This document shows positions 5,445 through 8,535 of a DNA stretch of 8,535 nucleotides, in pieces. The DNA lies in contig JAJISH010000144.1 in NCBI GenBank assembly GCA_022848825.1, positions 1-8,535 on the forward strand, written 5' to 3'. Origin of the DNA: Thermoplasmatota archaeon. GTDB lineage: Archaea > Thermoplasmatota > Thermoplasmata > RBG-16-68-12 > JAGMCJ01. The first letter of the stretch is position 1; every line of letters starts with the position of its first letter. Under the pieces are notes generated by a model that was not told where the DNA came from, did not search any database, and saw nothing but the letters and a program-made list of their open reading frames with translations. The translations under genes were made by a program, and so were the position numbers.

Positions 5445-5466
5445 GACATATTCTCGTAGCACGGAT

Positions 5467-6885
5467 GTGAACTGTCCCAGATGTGGAGCGGGAGTCCCAC
5501 TGCGGTTCTGTCCTCGGTGCGGTCTTGACGTCGGCGCGGAACCTGCGCCCCGAGGTCCCATTGCGTGTCTCTTCTGCGGTCAGGCCTTCTCCGGGAGTTT
5601 CTGTCCGTATTGCGGGGCAGGGGCGCCTCAGACGGCTCCTGCCGTCATGCAGTGCATCTACTGCGGGACTCCCTTCCAAGGCAACTACTGCCCCGTCTGC
5701 GGTCGAGCGCCCATCTACCATCCGTTGTATCGGGAAGTGTCCATTCACGAGTCCATGATGAGGACGATTCACATCCTCGGGTCCTTCGTCTGGATTGGGG
5801 TCCTGATCGTGTTCCTCGTTCTTCTTGCTGTCATCTCCGGATACTTGCTCTGGGGGATAAGCGAGGTCATTCCCGGCATAACGGGTCAGGAGTGCACAGA
5901 GTGCGGTGTCGTAATCTATGTGTTGGCACCGATCCCCATCGGCCTATTCAGTTTCAGCGATCCCGGCTGGTTCGTCCTCTACTATCTCGGCTTGGTGGTC
6001 GCCGTCGTCGTTTCCATATCGCTGGCCGTTGGTCTTGACGGCAAGAAGCTCATTTCTGACATGGTCTCCTCGGTGAGGGACGGGAGGCTCAGTCTGTCCA
6101 CTAACACCTCCTGGGCGATGATCGCTCAGCTGTTTTGCACCTACCTATTCTTCAGTACAGCATACCTCCTCTTCTTGTGGATGCTCGGAGTGGACACGGC
6201 CTCACCCTCGACCCAAAGCTATCCGCAATGGTTCCTGCTGTTCGAGCTGTTGAACGCGTCCGTATACGAGGAGATTGCCACCCGCCTGGTCTTCCTCGGC
6301 GTCCCCATGTTCCTGATCGCGCTGGGATCCGGTGTCCGTGGCAGACCGCTTCTCAAGGAGCTCCTTGGCGGGAGCGGGAGGATGAAGTCATACACCTGGG
6401 TTCTGATAATCGCCTCTGCGACGATATTCGGAATCGCCCACATCCCTTCCTGGGATGTCTACAAGCTGGCTCCAACCCTGTTCGCAGGCCTCATCCTCGG
6501 GTATGTGTATGTGAAGAAGGGCATCTGGGCATCCATTCTCTTTCACTTCGTCGTGGACTACTTCGCTGCTTCCGCGCTCGTCGCAATCGAAAGCGGCAAC
6601 ACGGGCATGGAGATGTTCCTCGGTTTGGCGCTCATCGTCTTCCTCATCGCTGGCTTTCTCTTCTTCATCTACTACTCCAAGAAGGCTCTGGACGCTCTGG
6701 GCGCGTTCTTCGGCCTTCCAAAGCCTGTTCCGGCTCCCGCCGGAGGGGTCCAGATGGCAGGGGCGGTGCCGCCACAGACGATGGGACCGCAGCAGTTTGG
6801 CTTTGTGTGCTCCCAGTGCGGATTCCAAGAGGCCAGATACTCTGAGGGGAGGTTCCAGTGCTTAAGGTGCGGTTACCTGCAGTGA
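5467..6885 (+). CDS. CPBP-family (CAAX-protease-like) membrane protein with zinc ribbons at both ends
   Basis: The 472-residue product starts with three tandem zinc-ribbon modules, each with two CxxC knuckles: C3/C6/C15/C18, C34/C37/C46/C49 and C63/C66/C75/C78. A membrane part follows (about 100-404) with roughly eight hydrophobic segments. Within it are the CPBP glutamic-type intramembrane protease motifs: EEIATR (268-273), FGIAH (321-325) and HFVVD (360-364), so the catalytic glutamates, arginine, both histidines and D364 are present. After a proline-rich linker (418-441) comes a fourth ribbon, C448/C451/C465/C468. In bacteria and eukaryotes this fold cleaves prenylated proteins or serves in peptide processing and bacteriocin immunity; the archaeal substrate is unknown. 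The ribbons should lie on the same side as each other if the helix count is even, and may recruit the substrate. A CTEC pair (143-146) sits in the first loop. GTG 5467 is leaderless by its TATA spacing; the ATG two bases earlier runs straight into a stop. The end overlaps the convergent gene by 24 bp. Confidence 0.9.
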   Translation: MNCPRCGAGVPLRFCPRCGLDVGAEPAPRGPIACLFCGQAFSGSFCPYCGAGAPQTAPAVMQCIYCGTPFQGNYCPVCGRAPIYHPLYREVSIHESMMRTIHILGSFVWIGVLIVFLVLLAVISGYLLWGISEVIPGITGQECTECGVVIYVLAPIPIGLFSFSDPGWFVLYYLGLVVAVVVSISLAVGLDGKKLISDMVSSVRDGRLSLSTNTSWAMIAQLFCTYLFFSTAYLLFLWMLGVDTASPSTQSYPQWFLLFELLNASVYEEIATRLVFLGVPMFLIALGSGVRGRPLLKELLGGSGRMKSYTWVLIIASATIFGIAHIPSWDVYKLAPTLFAGLILGYVYVKKGIWASILFHFVVDYFAASALVAIESGNTGMEMFLGLALIVFLIAGFLFFIYYSKKALDALGAFFGLPKPVPAPAGGVQMAGAVPPQTMGPQQFGFVCSQCGFQEARYSEGRFQCLRCGYLQ

Positions 6886-7626
6886 CTCGATGAACCGCTT
6901 TCCCGCCAAACCTTCCTCCACGCTTCTCGACTCCACTACGAAGTCTCCTGTATAGTCCCGCAACATGCTGAACACCATCTCGAAGTCTATCTCTCCCTCG
7001 CCCAGCGGAAGGTGCTCGTCGAACTTCCCTATATTGTCATGCACGTGTACGCTGCCGAACCTCTCCCAGTGCTCAAGGAATGCAGACAGATTGCCCGTCG
7101 TATGCGCATGCCCCACGTCGAGGCAGAGCTCGAAAGAAGTTCCTTCGATGAGATCGAGCATCTCTTCGGGCTCCGAGAAGAGCGTGATGAACAGACGCGG
7201 CATGTTCTCGATGCACTTGACCACATCCGTCCCATCCGTTCTTCGCTCAATCTCCTCCACCGAGTCCCGGACCGCCTCTTCGGCGAGCCTCTTCCTGCCG
7301 AACGTTATGGGCGAGAGGAATCCCGGATGCATCGTCACTCTCCCTATCCCAAGACGATGCGCTATCTCCACCACCTCGACCAGCTGATTGATCGCTTCCC
7401 TCTTGATCCCCGGGTTGAGGGTGCCTATATTGATGTCGCTGAGGGGGGCGTGCACCGTGAACTTCATGGGATAGCTGGATACGATCTCTTCCAGATCGCC
7501 CTCGATCGCAGGGAGGAGGTGCCTCCCCTCCGCCACTATCTCCCAACCGTCGAACTTCCCTTCGACCATCCGCAGGGCTTCCTCAAGGGGAAGTAGGGAT
7601 AGCGGGGCACAACCTATCGAAATCAC
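6862..7626 (-). CDS. Endonuclease IV-like / sugar phosphate isomerase-like TIM-barrel metalloprotein
   Basis: The 254-residue product belongs to the xylose isomerase-like TIM-barrel superfamily (AP endonuclease family 2). Residues placed like the trinuclear zinc site of endonuclease IV are visible: H59 (FTVHAP), H100 (VTMHPG), E140 (CIENM), D170 and H173 (CLDVGHAH), H196 (VHVHDN), D203 and H205 (KFDEHLPLGEG) and E232 (VVESR). Family members either nick DNA at abasic sites or isomerise/epimerise sugars; sequence alone does not decide, and the length is somewhat below that of typical endonuclease IV (about 280). The start is GTG 7626, whose GTGA overlaps the TGA stop of the UPF0201 gene by 4 bases. 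A weak GGAG lies ten bases upstream, so translation is probably coupled and both genes use the promoter near 8048. The 3' end overlaps the convergent CPBP gene by 24 bp. Confidence 0.87.
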   Translation of the reverse strand: MISIGCAPLSLLPLEEALRMVEGKFDGWEIVAEGRHLLPAIEGDLEEIVSSYPMKFTVHAPLSDINIGTLNPGIKREAINQLVEVVEIAHRLGIGRVTMHPGFLSPITFGRKRLAEEAVRDSVEEIERRTDGTDVVKCIENMPRLFITLFSEPEEMLDLIEGTSFELCLDVGHAHTTGNLSAFLEHWERFGSVHVHDNIGKFDEHLPLGEGEIDFEMVFSMLRDYTGDFVVESRSVEEGLAGKRFIESLQVTAP

Positions 7627-8018
7627 TCGTTGACATCTCCTATCCTGGGTGCTATGGAATCTATGAGGGCCTCGATGTTGTCGTCAGTGATCCTCACTTC
7701 GATGTCTCCTAGCGGGGAGCCTGACCCAAAGCTCACCTTGCCGATGAATGCGACCTGCTTGTTGAGGGCGAAGGAGACCTCGTTGTCCGAGCAGGAGGAG
7801 AGGAAGACCCCCCTTGCCGCGGACCTGATCATCTGGTTCTTGAGAAGGTCACCCAACCTCTCCATGGAAGATCCTGTCCCGACGAGGAACCCCGCCTCCT
7901 TCTTGATATCCAGGTCCGGAAAGACATTCTTCATCGCCCGCTCGACCTTCCGCGCGTCCTCCGTCGGATTACAGGGAGTCCTCACGTCAATCCTCATCGC
8001 CCGGAAGAACGCGAACAT
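7623..8018 (-). CDS. UPF0201 family protein, putative nucleic-acid-binding protein
   Basis: This matches the archaeal UPF0201 family, small proteins of unknown role with a ribosomal L5-like fold that are suspected of binding RNA. Recognisable stretches are RIDVRTPCNPTEDARKVERA (9-28), VFPDLDI (32-38), RLGDLLKNQMIRSAARGVF (54-72), FALNKQVAFIGKVSF (83-97) and LGDIEVRI (103-110) followed by IEALIDSIAP (115-124). The start is uncertain. ATG 8018 lies 30 bases from the centre of the AT box at 8044-8052, which fits a nearly leaderless mRNA. However, homology begins at the eighth codon (ATG 7997, MRIDVRT), and the added MFAFFRA is not expected in the family; no ribosome binding site supports either. 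It is followed by the TIM-barrel gene through a GTGA overlap and is divergent from the DP1 gene. Confidence 0.88.
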   Translation of the reverse strand: MFAFFRAMRIDVRTPCNPTEDARKVERAMKNVFPDLDIKKEAGFLVGTGSSMERLGDLLKNQMIRSAARGVFLSSCSDNEVSFALNKQVAFIGKVSFGSGSPLGDIEVRITDDNIEALIDSIAPRIGDVNE

Positions 8019-8043
8019 CGAGATAAGAGTTGCGCGGTGGAAA

Positions 8044-8052
8044 CATATTTAG
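8044..8052. promoter_or_regulatory. Central AT box of the divergent UPF0201 / DP1 promoter
   Basis: CATATTTAG is the main AT element in the 59-bp spacer. On the minus strand it contains TAAATATG and on the plus strand ATATTTAG. The centre (8048) is 30 bases from ATG 8018 and 30 bases from ATG 8078, so it may drive both genes, in the same arrangement as the box at 3135-3143. Confidence 0.5.
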
Positions 8053-8077
8053 ATTTGTAAGGACAATAAGCCGTGGA

Positions 8078-8535
8078 ATGCGGAGCAAGCTTTTGAGCCT
8101 ACTTCTCGACAAGGGAACCCTGCTTGAGCCCGAGGCTGCCAGCTATATCCTGGAGAAGGAGGACCCGATCTCCTATGTCGAGGACCTGTTCACCCGTTTC
8201 CAGGACAAGCCCTTCATGATCACGATGGAAGAGATCACCAGGGCGGAGGGCATCGCCATCCTTGCGGCAGACAAGGTGAAGAGGAAACCAATGGCGGCAT
8301 CGAAACCTCCGAGACCGAGGACCCGCGACGTGGGATCTTCCGCAAAGGACTGTGAGAGCGACATCCGCATTCTGAAGGACATCACGGGAGACTCGACATG
8401 CCAGGGCTCGATAGATGACTTCCACTGCCATTTCAAGAACAGGTTTCACCAGCTCTCTGAGATACTCAAGCAAAGGAGAGAGCTGAGGGGATGCGAGGAC
8501 ATCTCGAAGGCAAAGCGGCTGATGAGGGAGATCAG
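8078..8535 (+). CDS. polB: DNA polymerase D (II) small subunit DP1, N-terminal part (runs off the right edge)
   Basis: The frame runs from ATG 8078 to the last base, giving 152 residues of a protein that is normally about 500-700 long. DP1 is the small subunit of the replicative polymerase D of euryarchaea and carries an Mre11-like 3'-5' exonuclease; that catalytic phosphodiesterase domain lies beyond the window. What is seen is the N-terminal helical domain (about 1-67), a basic proline-rich linker (67-90, KVKRKPM and KPPRPRTRD) and the start of the OB-fold region, marked by DIRILKDITGDSTCQG (95-110) and DFHCHFKNRFHQLSEIL (114-130), a very characteristic DP1 stretch. The gene is divergent from the UPF0201 gene, sharing a 59-bp spacer. 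No ribosome binding site precedes the ATG, so the mRNA is probably nearly leaderless. A GTG at 8073 is out of frame and was not used. Confidence 0.92.
   Translation, partial: MRSKLLSLLLDKGTLLEPEAASYILEKEDPISYVEDLFTRFQDKPFMITMEEITRAEGIAILAADKVKRKPMAASKPPRPRTRDVGSSAKDCESDIRILKDITGDSTCQGSIDDFHCHFKNRFHQLSEILKQRRELRGCEDISKAKRLMREI

Noticed and set aside
5298..5561. Extension of the 83-residue protein to a start near 5561
   Set aside because: It would run into the divergent CPBP gene and past two TATA boxes; the GGAGG site and ATG at 5297 give a better start.
6135..6845. 236-codon plus-strand open frame inside the CPBP gene
   Set aside because: It overlaps the CPBP membrane part in another frame; the product is rich in R, H, P and G with no membrane segments or motifs.
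8073..8080. GTG at 8073 as the DP1 start
   Set aside because: It is out of frame with the DP1 reading frame; ATG 8078 opens the frame with a normal DP1 N-terminus.
1..8535. Mobile element, defence island or horizontally acquired block
   Set aside because: I found no transposase, integrase, terminal repeats, attachment site or composition break; STAND and CPBP proteins can occur in defence settings, but nothing beside them here supports that.

Overview
The window looks like ordinary chromosomal DNA from a euryarchaeon, most likely a member of the Thermoplasmatota. The evidence is the N-terminal part of a family D DNA polymerase small subunit (DP1) at the right edge, a UPF0201 protein (an archaeal family), an archaeal pilin-like N-terminus at the left edge, TATA-box promoters of a TTAAATA type, and many genes that appear to start on leaderless transcripts. 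Base composition is moderately GC-rich throughout. I see no compositional break, insertion sequence, tRNA, rRNA or CRISPR array. The phylum assignment is an inference from gene content.

Layout. Left edge (1-246, minus): the start of an archaeal type IV pilin-like surface protein with its own TATA box and Shine-Dalgarno site. It is divergent from 375-1526 (plus), a winged-helix plus STAND/AAA-type ATPase whose promoter carries two TGGT...ACCA dyads that look like autoregulatory operators. That gene meets head-on with a cobalamin adenosyltransferase (cobO, 1523-2053, minus), and the two share a CTAG in which both TAG stops overlap. Upstream of cobO on the same strand is a two-domain GNAT acetyltransferase (2099-3109). 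It is divergent from a B12-binding-domain radical SAM enzyme (3168-4589, plus), and one AT box lies almost midway between the two starts. Two unrecognised small proteins follow, 4645-4938 (plus) and 5046-5297 (minus), converging on a spacer with a GC-rich hairpin. Next is a membrane CPBP-family (CAAX-protease-like) protein with zinc-ribbon modules at both ends (5467-6885, plus). It overlaps by 24 bp, tail to tail, with an endonuclease IV-like/sugar isomerase-like TIM-barrel protein (6862-7626, minus). That gene is translationally coupled by a GTGA overlap to the UPF0201 gene (7623-8018, minus). Divergent from this pair, again around one central AT box, is the DP1 gene (8078 to beyond the right edge).

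How the genes may work together. There is no obvious single pathway. Two genes touch corrinoid chemistry (cobO and the B12-binding radical SAM enzyme), but they are in separate transcripts and would normally use different upper ligands. The right-hand cluster (endonuclease IV-like barrel, putative nucleic-acid-binding UPF0201 protein, DNA polymerase D subunit) could be connected with genome maintenance; this is inference. The least ordinary protein is the zinc-ribbon/CPBP fusion. The least ordinary architecture is the packing: two convergent gene overlaps, one coupled overlap and two symmetric divergent promoters of 58-59 bp. I did not find evidence strong enough to claim a new multi-gene system.
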